The notes beneath the pieces were generated by a model. The model saw only the letters and a list, made by a program, of their open reading frames with translations. It did not search any database and was not told where the DNA came from. This document shows, one piece after another, positions 6,056-11,258 of a DNA stretch of 11,258 nt; the first letter of the stretch is position 1; every line of letters begins with the position of its first letter. The DNA is taken from contig PMKB01000054.1 in the NCBI GenBank assembly GCA_003157595.1, positions 1 to 11,258 on the forward strand. The letters are read 5' to 3'. A program made the translations under genes and the position numbers. The stretch comes from Solirubrobacterales bacterium. Lineage in GTDB: Bacteria > Actinomycetota > Thermoleophilia > Solirubrobacterales > Solirubrobacteraceae.

Positions 6056-6293
6056 CGGTCTCCTCGTCGGCTTCGCCGTAGACGGAGTCGGTGGCTTCCT
6101 CGCCGGGCTCGGCGTCGCGCAGGATCTTCGTCGTCGTGTGCTCGTCGCCGTGTGAGGCGTGCTCGATCAGGTCGTGCTCGGCGAGCTCGAAGCCTTCGGA
6201 CTCGCCCCCGCCGGCCTCCTCGACGGCACGGCGCTCCTCGCAATGGCGCCGTGCGGTTTCGGCGTCCTGCTCAGGATTCGAGTATTCGGTCAT
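6045..6293 (-). CDS. Small acidic His-rich protein, conserved hypothetical
   Basis: An 82-aa soluble protein, strongly acidic (over a quarter Glu/Asp), with no signal peptide or membrane segment. The centre, GGGESEGFELAEHDLIEHAS (28-47) plus HGDEH (48-52), carries most of the histidines in a regular spacing (H40, H45, H48, H52). The tail has VYGEADEE (71-78). From memory, short proteins with GGGE-EGFELAE and YGEAD blocks occur widely in Actinobacteria without an assigned function; a search should confirm this. The codon-level conservation of such blocks makes the reading frame credible. The ATG at 6293 has no Shine-Dalgarno site but has a -10-like TACAGT six bases upstream, suggesting a leaderless message. 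Its 3' end overlaps the esterase gene by 11 bases in convergent orientation. Metal binding is possible but unproven. Confidence 0.75.
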   Translation of the reverse strand: MTEYSNPEQDAETARRHCEERRAVEEAGGGESEGFELAEHDLIEHASHGDEHTTTKILRDAEPGEEATDSVYGEADEETVSD

Positions 6294-6299
6294 GGCGCG

Positions 6300-6305
6300 A
6301 CTGTA
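6300..6305 (-). promoter_or_regulatory. Candidate -10 box, leaderless acidic-protein gene
   Basis: On the minus strand TACAGT is separated from the ATG by exactly six bases (CGCGCC), so the A of ATG falls at the expected transcription start. No clear -35 hexamer is present. Confidence 0.45.
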
Positions 6306-6379
6306 CTCGCATCACAGCGCCATGAGCGACGCCGATTGACGTCCGATCGGCTCGAGCGCCGACCGCGACGCGCCTACGG

Positions 6380-7747
6380 TCACCTTTGCGGCGCGCGCTC
6401 GCCGACGCGCGCGAGCAGCCAGCGCGCCACGCCCAGCAGCGCCCGGTCGTCGTGCGCCGCTCCCACCAGCTGCAGGCCGATCGGCAGTCCGGCCGGCGTC
6501 CAGGCCCCGGGCAGCGCGAGCGCCGGTCCGCCGAGCAGCGTGAACGGCCGGCACAGCAGCGAGTCACCGGTCGAGCCCAGCTCCAGCAGCGGTGGCACGC
6601 CGAGCGTGCTCGGCGCGAGTGCAGCATCGAAGGCACCGAGTCGCTCCTGCCAGCGCCAGCGCTGCTCGTCGGCGAGCCGCCGAGCGGCCAGGTAGTCCTC
6701 GCGGGTGACGGCCCGGCCCTCGGCGATGTAGGCGCGCAACTCCGCGCTCACACGCTCGCCGTGCCAGTCCGCCTCGCGGCCGAGCGCCCAGGCCGTCTCG
6801 GCCCGCTGGATCGTCGCCTGCGCCTCCGCGAGGCGCTCGAAGGCAATCGGGAGCTCCGTCTCTTCAATCACGGCGCCCGCCGCCGCCACTGCACCGAGGT
6901 AGTCGTCGATCGCGTTGCGCGCCGCGGCCTCGAGCAGGTCCCAGGCGATCCGCACGAAGCCGATTCGCGGGGCGGTGAGCGGCTCGGCGGCGCGCGGCCC
7001 ACCAGCACCGTCGAGCGAGCGGCTTGCCCGCGCGGCGGCCATGCCGGCCGGCGCCGCGGAGGCCGCGGTGAGCGCGAGCTCGAGATCGCCGACGTTGCGC
7101 GCAAACAGCCCGGCTGTGTCGAGCGACGCCGACGTGGGCAACACCCCCGCCAGCGGCAGCACACCGAAAGTGGGCTTGAAGCCGAGCACGCCGCAGTAGG
7201 AGGCTGGGCGCACGATCGAGCCGGCGGTCTGCGTGCCGGTGGCGAGCGGCACGATCCGGGCGGCGACCGCGGCCGCAGAGCCGCTCGAGGAGCCGCCCGG
7301 CGTGCGTTCCAGATCGAGGGGGTTGCGCGTATCGCTGGGATGCATCCACGCAAATTCACTGGTCTTGGTCTTGCCGATGATCAGTGCGCCCGCTGCGCGG
7401 AGCAGGCTGACGAGCGCGGCATCTGATCGCGGGCGGTGGCCCCGGTAGATCGGCGAGCCATACTCGGTTGGCAGCTCGGCAGTGTCGAAAACGTCCTTGA
7501 TCGCCACCGGCACCCCGATCAGGGGAAGGTGGGCCGCGCTCTGCGGCGGCAGGCGATCGAGCTCATGCGCGCGCTCGACGGCCGGGTCACCCGTTTCGCT
7601 CGCGAACGCGTGAATCGGGCCGTCGAGCTTCCGGATCGCGATGTTGGCCGCCGCGACGACATCGACACAGCTCAGCTCGCGCGCGCGGATCAACGCAACG
7701 ATGTCGGCGGCGCCCAGTTCGCTGTATGGCGTCGCGGAGCTCGACAC
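6380..7747 (-). CDS. Amidase-signature family hydrolase
   Basis: A 455-aa amidase hydrolysing C-N amide bonds with the Ser-cisSer-Lys triad. Lys84 lies in VAIKDVFDT (81-89). The Gly/Ser-rich signature is TPGGSSSGSAAAV (149-161) with cis-Ser153. The nucleophile Ser177 is in GTQTAGSIVRP (171-181), followed by GVLGFKPTFG (186-195). The spacing Lys to cis-Ser (69) and cis-Ser to Ser (24) equals the canonical family pattern. It resembles generic amidases and Glu-tRNA(Gln) amidotransferase subunit A; with no gatB or gatC beside it, a free-standing amidase is more likely. The start is GTG at 7747. GTG at 7765 is an alternative adding six residues. The first is favoured by its fit to the family N-terminus and a TANNNT box seven bases upstream. 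The gene is divergent from the TauE permease. Confidence 0.9.
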   Translation of the reverse strand: MSSSATPYSELGAADIVALIRARELSCVDVVAAANIAIRKLDGPIHAFASETGDPAVERAHELDRLPPQSAAHLPLIGVPVAIKDVFDTAELPTEYGSPIYRGHRPRSDAALVSLLRAAGALIIGKTKTSEFAWMHPSDTRNPLDLERTPGGSSSGSAAAVAARIVPLATGTQTAGSIVRPASYCGVLGFKPTFGVLPLAGVLPTSASLDTAGLFARNVGDLELALTAASAAPAGMAAARASRSLDGAGGPRAAEPLTAPRIGFVRIAWDLLEAAARNAIDDYLGAVAAAGAVIEETELPIAFERLAEAQATIQRAETAWALGREADWHGERVSAELRAYIAEGRAVTREDYLAARRLADEQRWRWQERLGAFDAALAPSTLGVPPLLELGSTGDSLLCRPFTLLGGPALALPGAWTPAGLPIGLQLVGAAHDDRALLGVARWLLARVGERAPQR

Positions 7748-7754
7748 CCGTTGC

Positions 7755-7760
7755 AGCTTA
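7755..7760 (-). promoter_or_regulatory. Candidate -10 box, leaderless amidase gene
   Basis: Minus-strand TAAGCT is followed by seven bases and then the GTG at 7747. There is no Shine-Dalgarno sequence before that GTG, so a leaderless start is plausible. The box falls inside the coding sequence if GTG 7765 is the true start instead. Confidence 0.3.
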
Positions 7761-7776
7761 CGCACAAGTCGCAGCG

Positions 7777-7795
7777 GCTCGCCGGGGCGGCGAGC
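7777..7795. repeat. Inverted repeat in amidase/TauE divergent region
   Basis: GCTCGCC and GGCGAGC form a perfect 7-bp stem around a GGGGC loop, 30 bases upstream of the amidase start. If the amidase is leaderless it covers the -35 region and could be an operator. Confidence 0.3.
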
Positions 7796-7834
7796 GGCGG
7801 GTGCACGGGTGGCGGTCGTGGCGGTGGGGTCGTC

Positions 7835-7840
7835 TACGAT
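7835..7840 (+). promoter_or_regulatory. Candidate -10 box for TauE/SafE gene
   Basis: TACGAT fits the -10 consensus and would give a leader of about 37 bases. GGGAG at 7873-7877 then forms a good ribosome binding site six bases before the ATG. No recognisable -35 is seen at the right distance. Confidence 0.4.
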
Positions 7841-7883
7841 GCGCCGTCCGCCACGGGGTCCGCTCAGCTCGCGGGAGTCAACG

Positions 7884-8753
7884 ATGCACGTAGATCCGTA
7901 CATAGTTCTCGGCAGCGCCGTGGTCGGGTTGCTCGTCGGGATGACGGGCGCCGGCGGCGGCGCCCTGATGACGCCGATGCTGATCCTGCTGTTCGGTGTC
8001 ACGCCGTCGGCCGCGATCTCGAGCGACCTCGTCGCGGCCGTCGTGATGCGCCCGATCGGGGCCGGCGTCCATCTGCGCCGAGGGACCGTCAACCGCGGTC
8101 TCGTGGGCTGGATGGTGCTGGGCTCGGTGCCGATGGCGTTCCTGGGCTCCTACCTGCTGCACCTGATGGGCAACTCCAGCTCGGCCCAGCAGAACATCGA
8201 GGTCGCGCTCGGCGTGGCGCTGCTCGTCGGCGCTTCGGCGATGGTGCTGCGCTACGCGCTGGACCGCCGGTCCGGCCAGATGCGGATGGGCTCGGTCGCG
8301 CAGGTCAGGGCCAAACCGCTGCAGACGGTCCTGATCGGCATGCTCGGCGGGGTCGTCGTCGGCATGACCTCGGTCGGCTCAGGCTCGCTGATGATCGTGC
8401 TGCTGTTGTTCGTGTATCCGATGCTCGGCGCCAAGCAGCTCGTCGGAACAGACCTCACGCAGGCCGTACCGCTGACCCTCGCAGCGGCGCTCGGCGCCCT
8501 GGCGTTCGGGCACGTCGAGTTCGGTGTGACGCTGTCGCTGATCATCGGCAGCGTCCCGGCCGTGCTCGTCGGGTCGATGATCTCCTCGAGCGTGCCGGAC
8601 CGTTATGTGCGACCGGCGATCACCTTCGTCATCTTCGCCTCGGGCCTCAAGTACGTCGGGCTCGGGACGGCCCCGCTCGGCTGGGTGCTCTGCGCCGTGC
8701 TGCTCGTCGGTGGCGCCGCGTGGATGGCGAGCGCTCGCCCCTGGATCCGCTGA
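7884..8753 (+). CDS. TauE/SafE-family sulfite/anion permease
   Basis: A 289-aa inner-membrane protein, about eight hydrophobic segments, the usual TauE/SafE size. The family's internal duplication is visible: GMTGAGGGALMTPMLIL (19-35) opens the first half, and GMTSVGSGSLMIVLLLF (160-176) opens the second half after a charged cytoplasmic loop (RRSGQMRMGS, around 130-140). Each repeat has the Gly-rich reentrant motif, followed by a segment with a conserved acidic or polar residue (SSDL after the first, GTDLTQA after the second). Members export sulfite, sulfoacetate or related organosulfur anions; the substrate here is unknown. The ATG is secured by GGGAG at 7873-7877. No sulfur metabolism gene is adjacent. 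It converges on the DUF2254 gene with nine bases between the stop codons. Confidence 0.9.
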   Translation: MHVDPYIVLGSAVVGLLVGMTGAGGGALMTPMLILLFGVTPSAAISSDLVAAVVMRPIGAGVHLRRGTVNRGLVGWMVLGSVPMAFLGSYLLHLMGNSSSAQQNIEVALGVALLVGASAMVLRYALDRRSGQMRMGSVAQVRAKPLQTVLIGMLGGVVVGMTSVGSGSLMIVLLLFVYPMLGAKQLVGTDLTQAVPLTLAAALGALAFGHVEFGVTLSLIIGSVPAVLVGSMISSSVPDRYVRPAITFVIFASGLKYVGLGTAPLGWVLCAVLLVGGAAWMASARPWIR

Positions 8754-8762
8754 GCGCGCGCG

Positions 8763-10115
8763 TCAGCTCCCCCGGGGTCGCTCCACGGCCACGCGCGCTG
8801 CCAGCACCGCATCGTAGGCGCGGGTCACGTCGGCGCGGTCGGCGGCCTCAGGCACGGTCTCGAGGTTGCCGGTCTGCACGCGGCGGGCCTGCTCGATCAG
8901 CACGTCACGCTGGGCGCTGGTCGTCGTGTACTCCATGACCTTCTCCAGAGCGTCGAGCTGGCGGATCATCACGGCCGGCATGGCGGGACTGGCCTGGCGG
9001 ATCTTCTCGTAGGCACGCTCGACGATCCGCTGGTAGCCCACCGCCGCCGAGATGAGGCGGATCTGGCCGCTCTCGTCGCGGTGGATCTGGGTGGGCGACC
9101 ACTCCGCCGCGATCTTGCACAGGCTCTCGCCGAGCCAGTCGATGCAGGTGAGCGCCGTGAAGGTGTCGTTGACCGCGGCCGAGAGGGCGCGGATGGCGAT
9201 CTCCACCAGCTGGTCGACGGCGAAGCTCAGATCCTGCGCGAGCGTGCGGTAGGGGCCGGTGAGGTGTGCCCGCTCGAGGCTGCGCGTGACGGCCTCGGCG
9301 GCCTCCGGCGGCCAGACCGTTGCCAACGGATGTCCCTGGACCAGGAACTGGCCGGGACGGTAGTGCAGCCGGATGACGGCGTTAGAGCGGCTGGCGATCC
9401 GCACGAGCGTGTCGTAGTGCACGAACTGCAGATAGCCGCTGTGCGCGGTCCGCACCACGTCGCTTGAGTCGGCCATGTTGCGCTCGATCTCGGTGAGCGA
9501 GAGGCCGTGCGGCGGCACGCTGTCGGATTCGCCGCGCCAGCCCTCGGCTGCGATCGCGGTCGCCAGATCGCTGGCGATGCTCGCGATCACCTGCGGCAGC
9601 TGGATCGAGCTGGTGATGTGGTTGATGAAGTAGATCAGCACGCCCATGTCGAGCACGAGCGCAAGCAGTGCGACGGTGATCGAGATGTTCGGCACGAACG
9701 GGCCTTGCGTGCCGTTGCCGATCGCCACCAGCGCCAGCACCGAGTAAACGAACGTGGCGACAAACGCGCCGAGTGTGTGCTGCGTGCCGCGGTCGCGGAT
9801 GAAGTTGCGCAGCATGCGCGGGCCGAACTGCGTCGAGGCCAGCGTGAGGGCGACGATCGTGATCGAGAACACGACGCCGACGACCGTGATCACGGCCGCC
9901 GCCATCGTCGTCAGGATCTGACGGGCTCCGTCGGCACCCGGTTGGATCACCCACGAGGGCAGCGTGAAATCGCCGCTGTGGGCCGCGCGATCGAGCGCAT
10001 AGGTGCCGGCGAAGATCAGCACCGCGAGCAGCACCTCCAGCGAGGGAACGAGCCAGAGGTTGGTGCGCAGCGACTCCCGCCGCCAGGCGGGTACCCGCGA
10101 GCTCAGTGGGCGCAT
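8763..10115 (-). CDS. DUF2254 family membrane protein
   Basis: A 450-aa protein of unknown biochemical role. Four hydrophobic segments fill the N-terminal part: about residues 25-43, 68-93, 117-135 and 143-166. A soluble, probably cytoplasmic, C-terminal domain of about 270 residues follows. Blocks typical of DUF2254 are TLASTQFGPRMLRNF (91-105) between TM2 and TM3, the GYLQFV segment (about 228-233), and ALSAAVNDTFTALTCIDWL (317-335). The AVNDTFTA block is the most conserved part of the family. The ATG at 10115 has no Shine-Dalgarno site: the preceding bases are pyrimidine-rich (CACTCCCTCCACTC). It is divergent from the WHDHR-protein gene. A channel or transport-like role is often guessed for the family but is not established. 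Confidence 0.88.
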   Translation of the reverse strand: MRPLSSRVPAWRRESLRTNLWLVPSLEVLLAVLIFAGTYALDRAAHSGDFTLPSWVIQPGADGARQILTTMAAAVITVVGVVFSITIVALTLASTQFGPRMLRNFIRDRGTQHTLGAFVATFVYSVLALVAIGNGTQGPFVPNISITVALLALVLDMGVLIYFINHITSSIQLPQVIASIASDLATAIAAEGWRGESDSVPPHGLSLTEIERNMADSSDVVRTAHSGYLQFVHYDTLVRIASRSNAVIRLHYRPGQFLVQGHPLATVWPPEAAEAVTRSLERAHLTGPYRTLAQDLSFAVDQLVEIAIRALSAAVNDTFTALTCIDWLGESLCKIAAEWSPTQIHRDESGQIRLISAAVGYQRIVERAYEKIRQASPAMPAVMIRQLDALEKVMEYTTTSAQRDVLIEQARRVQTGNLETVPEAADRADVTRAYDAVLAARVAVERPRGS

Positions 10116-10207
10116 GAGTGGAGGGAGTGGCGTTTCATGGCAGCGACAATCGTGCCGACCAGGCTTCCCGGCTCACCGCCGTGGATGTTACGGGGGGTGA
10201 GCGGACG

Positions 10208-10216
10208 TTGTCCACA
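10208..10216 (+). promoter_or_regulatory. DnaA-box-like site over a short inverted repeat
   Basis: TTGTCCACA is identical to the DnaA-box consensus used by high-GC actinobacteria. It overlaps the inverted repeat GGAC-GTT-GTCC (10203-10213). It lies 60 bases upstream of the WHDHR gene in the DUF2254 divergent region. It is a single copy, with no dnaA or dnaN nearby, so not an origin. It could be a DnaA-responsive promoter site or chance. Confidence 0.3.
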
Positions 10217-10260
10217 CACCGTCTGCACGCGGGGTTGGCGCCCGAGTCAGCGCCCGCCAA

Positions 10261-10266
10261 TAACAT
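10261..10266 (+). promoter_or_regulatory. Candidate -10 box for WHDHR-protein operon
   Basis: TAACAT lies nine bases before the ATG at 10276, giving a predicted leader of about three bases. No Shine-Dalgarno sequence is present, which fits near-leaderless transcription. The -35 region is not recognisable. Confidence 0.4.
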
Positions 10267-10275
10267 CAGCGCGCA

Positions 10276-10980
10276 ATGGCTCGCCGCCTGCTGTTCGTGG
10301 TTGCGCTGGCGTTGTTCGCGTTCGTGCCGATCGCCTACGCCACGGTGTCCCAGACGCCGGACATCACCAACACGCATTACAGCTCGGTGCTCAAGCGGGT
10401 CCAGCCGGTCGTGGGGGGCGTGAAGTGGGCCGTTATCGACCGCAACGACGAGATCGAGCTGATCAATCACAGCCGTGAGAGCGTCACGGTGTTCGGCTAC
10501 TCGCGGTCGTCCGCGAATGTCGCCTACGACGGCGGGCCATACGCGCGGATCCTCCCCGACGGCGCGGTGCAGGTCAACGAGAACTCGCAGGCCTACTACC
10601 TCAACGACAGCTTCTTCGCGGACTACGCCAACCTGCCGGCGAGCGCGACGGCGAGCGGCTATCCGCTCGACTGGGTGACGCTGGCGAAGACGAGCGAATT
10701 CCTCTGGCACGACCACAGGATCCATTTCACAAGCCCGCTGACCCCTGCGCGAGTCACGGATGTCCATCGCCGGACGTTGATCTTCGCCTGGTATGTCCCG
10801 ATTCAGGTCGGCTCGACCAGAGGCTACCTCTACGGGAAGCTGTACTGGAACGCGGAAAAGTCGTTCTCCTTCCCGATTGGTGCGATCATCGCGTTCATCG
10901 TGGTCGTGATGGGAGGAGCGGCTCTGATGATCGTCGTGCGACGGCGGCGTGGCCCCACGCCGCCGCGGGAGGCTTGGTGA
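10276..10980 (+). CDS. Secreted, membrane-anchored protein with WHDHR motif, unknown function
   Basis: A 234-aa protein with an N-terminal signal sequence (MARRLLFVVALALFAF, cleavage probably near A20-A22), an extracytoplasmic domain of about 175 residues, one C-terminal TM helix (about 201-222) and a basic cytoplasmic tail (VRRRRG). The domain starts with a conserved-looking strand set, WAVIDRNDEIELINHSRE (51-68), then GGPYARILPDGAVQVNENS (86-104). It peaks at FLWHDHRIHF (142-151). The H-x-H-x2-H spacing (H145, H147, H150) with D146 could bind a metal ion. From memory, related signal-peptide and TM proteins with a WHDHR-H-W block occur in Actinobacteria as hypotheticals; I know no assigned function. 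The ATG at 10276 is the first start. The stop TGA overlaps the GTG of the next gene, so the two form an operon and probably work together at the membrane. Confidence 0.85.
   Translation: MARRLLFVVALALFAFVPIAYATVSQTPDITNTHYSSVLKRVQPVVGGVKWAVIDRNDEIELINHSRESVTVFGYSRSSANVAYDGGPYARILPDGAVQVNENSQAYYLNDSFFADYANLPASATASGYPLDWVTLAKTSEFLWHDHRIHFTSPLTPARVTDVHRRTLIFAWYVPIQVGSTRGYLYGKLYWNAEKSFSFPIGAIIAFIVVVMGGAALMIVVRRRRGPTPPREAW
10967..10972 (+). promoter_or_regulatory. Ribosome binding site deciding the GTG start of the 79-aa gene
   Basis: GGGAGG is an ideal Shine-Dalgarno sequence four bases before the GTG at 10977. It is only one base before the in-frame TTG at 10974, which therefore cannot be the start. 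Confidence 0.7.
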
Positions 10981-11216
10981 ACGGCCTGCTGTTCATGGCG
11001 CCGACGCTGGCGTTCGCTGTGGTGCTCCTCGCTCGCCGTTTCCCCGGGGAGCGCCAGCTCAACGCACTCGTCGCGCGGCGCCGGCGCCGGCCACGCCGCG
11101 CACCGGCGCGGGCGATCGCCGCGACCCGGGCGCCGGGGGCGCTTGTGCCACGGGGCAGTGGGCTGCTGGCGGGCGCGTTGGCAACCCGCCCGCCGCCGCT
11201 CGCCCTGCAGAGCTGA
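10977..11216 (+). CDS. Small single-pass membrane protein, operon partner of WHDHR protein
   Basis: A 79-aa protein I do not recognise by name. One N-terminal hydrophobic helix (about residues 3-20, GLLFMAPTLAFAVVLLA) is followed by RRFPGER (21-27), which looks like a conserved juxtamembrane motif. An Arg-rich stretch follows (about 36-51), then a Gly/Ala/Pro-rich tail. By the positive-inside rule the basic part should be cytoplasmic, with the short N-terminus outside. It starts at GTG 10977, overlapping the upstream TGA by GTGA, behind a perfect Shine-Dalgarno site. Stoichiometric co-expression with the WHDHR protein is likely. The C-terminal third is low complexity and could be poorly conserved. 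A palindromic terminator-like element follows 18 bases after the stop. Confidence 0.75.
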   Translation: MNGLLFMAPTLAFAVVLLARRFPGERQLNALVARRRRRPRRAPARAIAATRAPGALVPRGSGLLAGALATRPPPLALQS

Positions 11217-11234
11217 CGCGCTCCGCCCGGACCG

Positions 11235-11250
11235 GGACGAGCGCTCGTCC
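11235..11250 (+). terminator. Terminator-like 16-bp palindrome
   Basis: GGACGAGCGCTCGTCC is a perfect palindrome starting 18 bases after the last stop codon, folding as a 6-bp stem with a GCGC loop. It is followed by TCTTCGTC at the window edge, the most T-rich tail of any hairpin here. It probably ends the two-gene operon, though an operator for a downstream gene is possible. Confidence 0.5.
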
Positions 11251-11258
11251 TCTTCGTC

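Noticed and set aside
6386..7426. Long plus-strand frame opposite the amidase
   Set aside because: Arg/Gly-rich antisense shadow; the minus strand carries the full amidase triad.
10103..10138. Short minus-strand ORF (12 codons, ATG at 10138) overlapping the DUF2254 start
   Set aside because: It has no promoter box or ribosome binding site at useful spacing, and its stop does not abut the start codon.

Overview
The window is a very GC-rich bacterial chromosome segment with tightly packed genes, many GTG starts and few strong Shine-Dalgarno sites. The gene content suggests a high-GC actinobacterium, most likely a soil member of the Thermoleophilia/Solirubrobacterales. The clues are an SbtR-like TetR, a class I PPK2, a small acidic His-rich protein and a secreted protein with a WHDHR motif. 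This placement is inference from composition and recalled family resemblance, not from a marker gene. I see no mobile element, prophage gene, CRISPR array, rRNA or integration site.

Layout, left to right. The 3' half of a tRNA-His gene (anticodon GTG at bases 1-3) ends at base 40. On the minus strand lies a uspA-tetR pair with a 4-base GTGA overlap, divergent from a 14-TM DHA2-type MFS exporter on the plus strand. The space between them holds two palindromic candidate operators, so this looks like a regulated efflux locus. A minus-strand polyphosphate kinase (ppk2) follows, preceded by two stem-loops. Upstream of it, also on the minus strand, is a 69-aa secreted basic peptide of unknown function. 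Next comes an aldose 1-epimerase (minus), divergent from an alpha/beta-hydrolase esterase (plus). The esterase overlaps the end of a convergent 82-aa acidic His-rich protein (minus). An amidase-signature enzyme (minus) is divergent from a TauE/SafE permease (plus). The permease converges on a DUF2254 membrane protein (minus). That gene is divergent from a two-gene plus-strand operon: a membrane-anchored secreted protein with a WHDHRIHF motif, and a 79-aa single-pass membrane protein. The operon is followed by a terminator-like 16-bp palindrome at the window edge.

Most genes look like independent housekeeping or accessory functions (stress, polyphosphate, sugar, ester and amide hydrolysis, anion export) rather than one pathway. 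Genuine co-transcription is visible for uspA-tetR and for the last two genes. Several genes without a Shine-Dalgarno site have a TANNNT hexamer 6-9 bases before the start codon, suggesting leaderless or near-leaderless transcripts. No intergenic stretch exceeds 300 bases; the longest (3784-3947, 4158-4377, 1271-1437, 10116-10275) are covered by entries below. The most novel material is the 10276-11216 operon and the two small uncharacterised proteins at 3948-4157 and 6045-6293. I found no clear defence or biosynthetic system.
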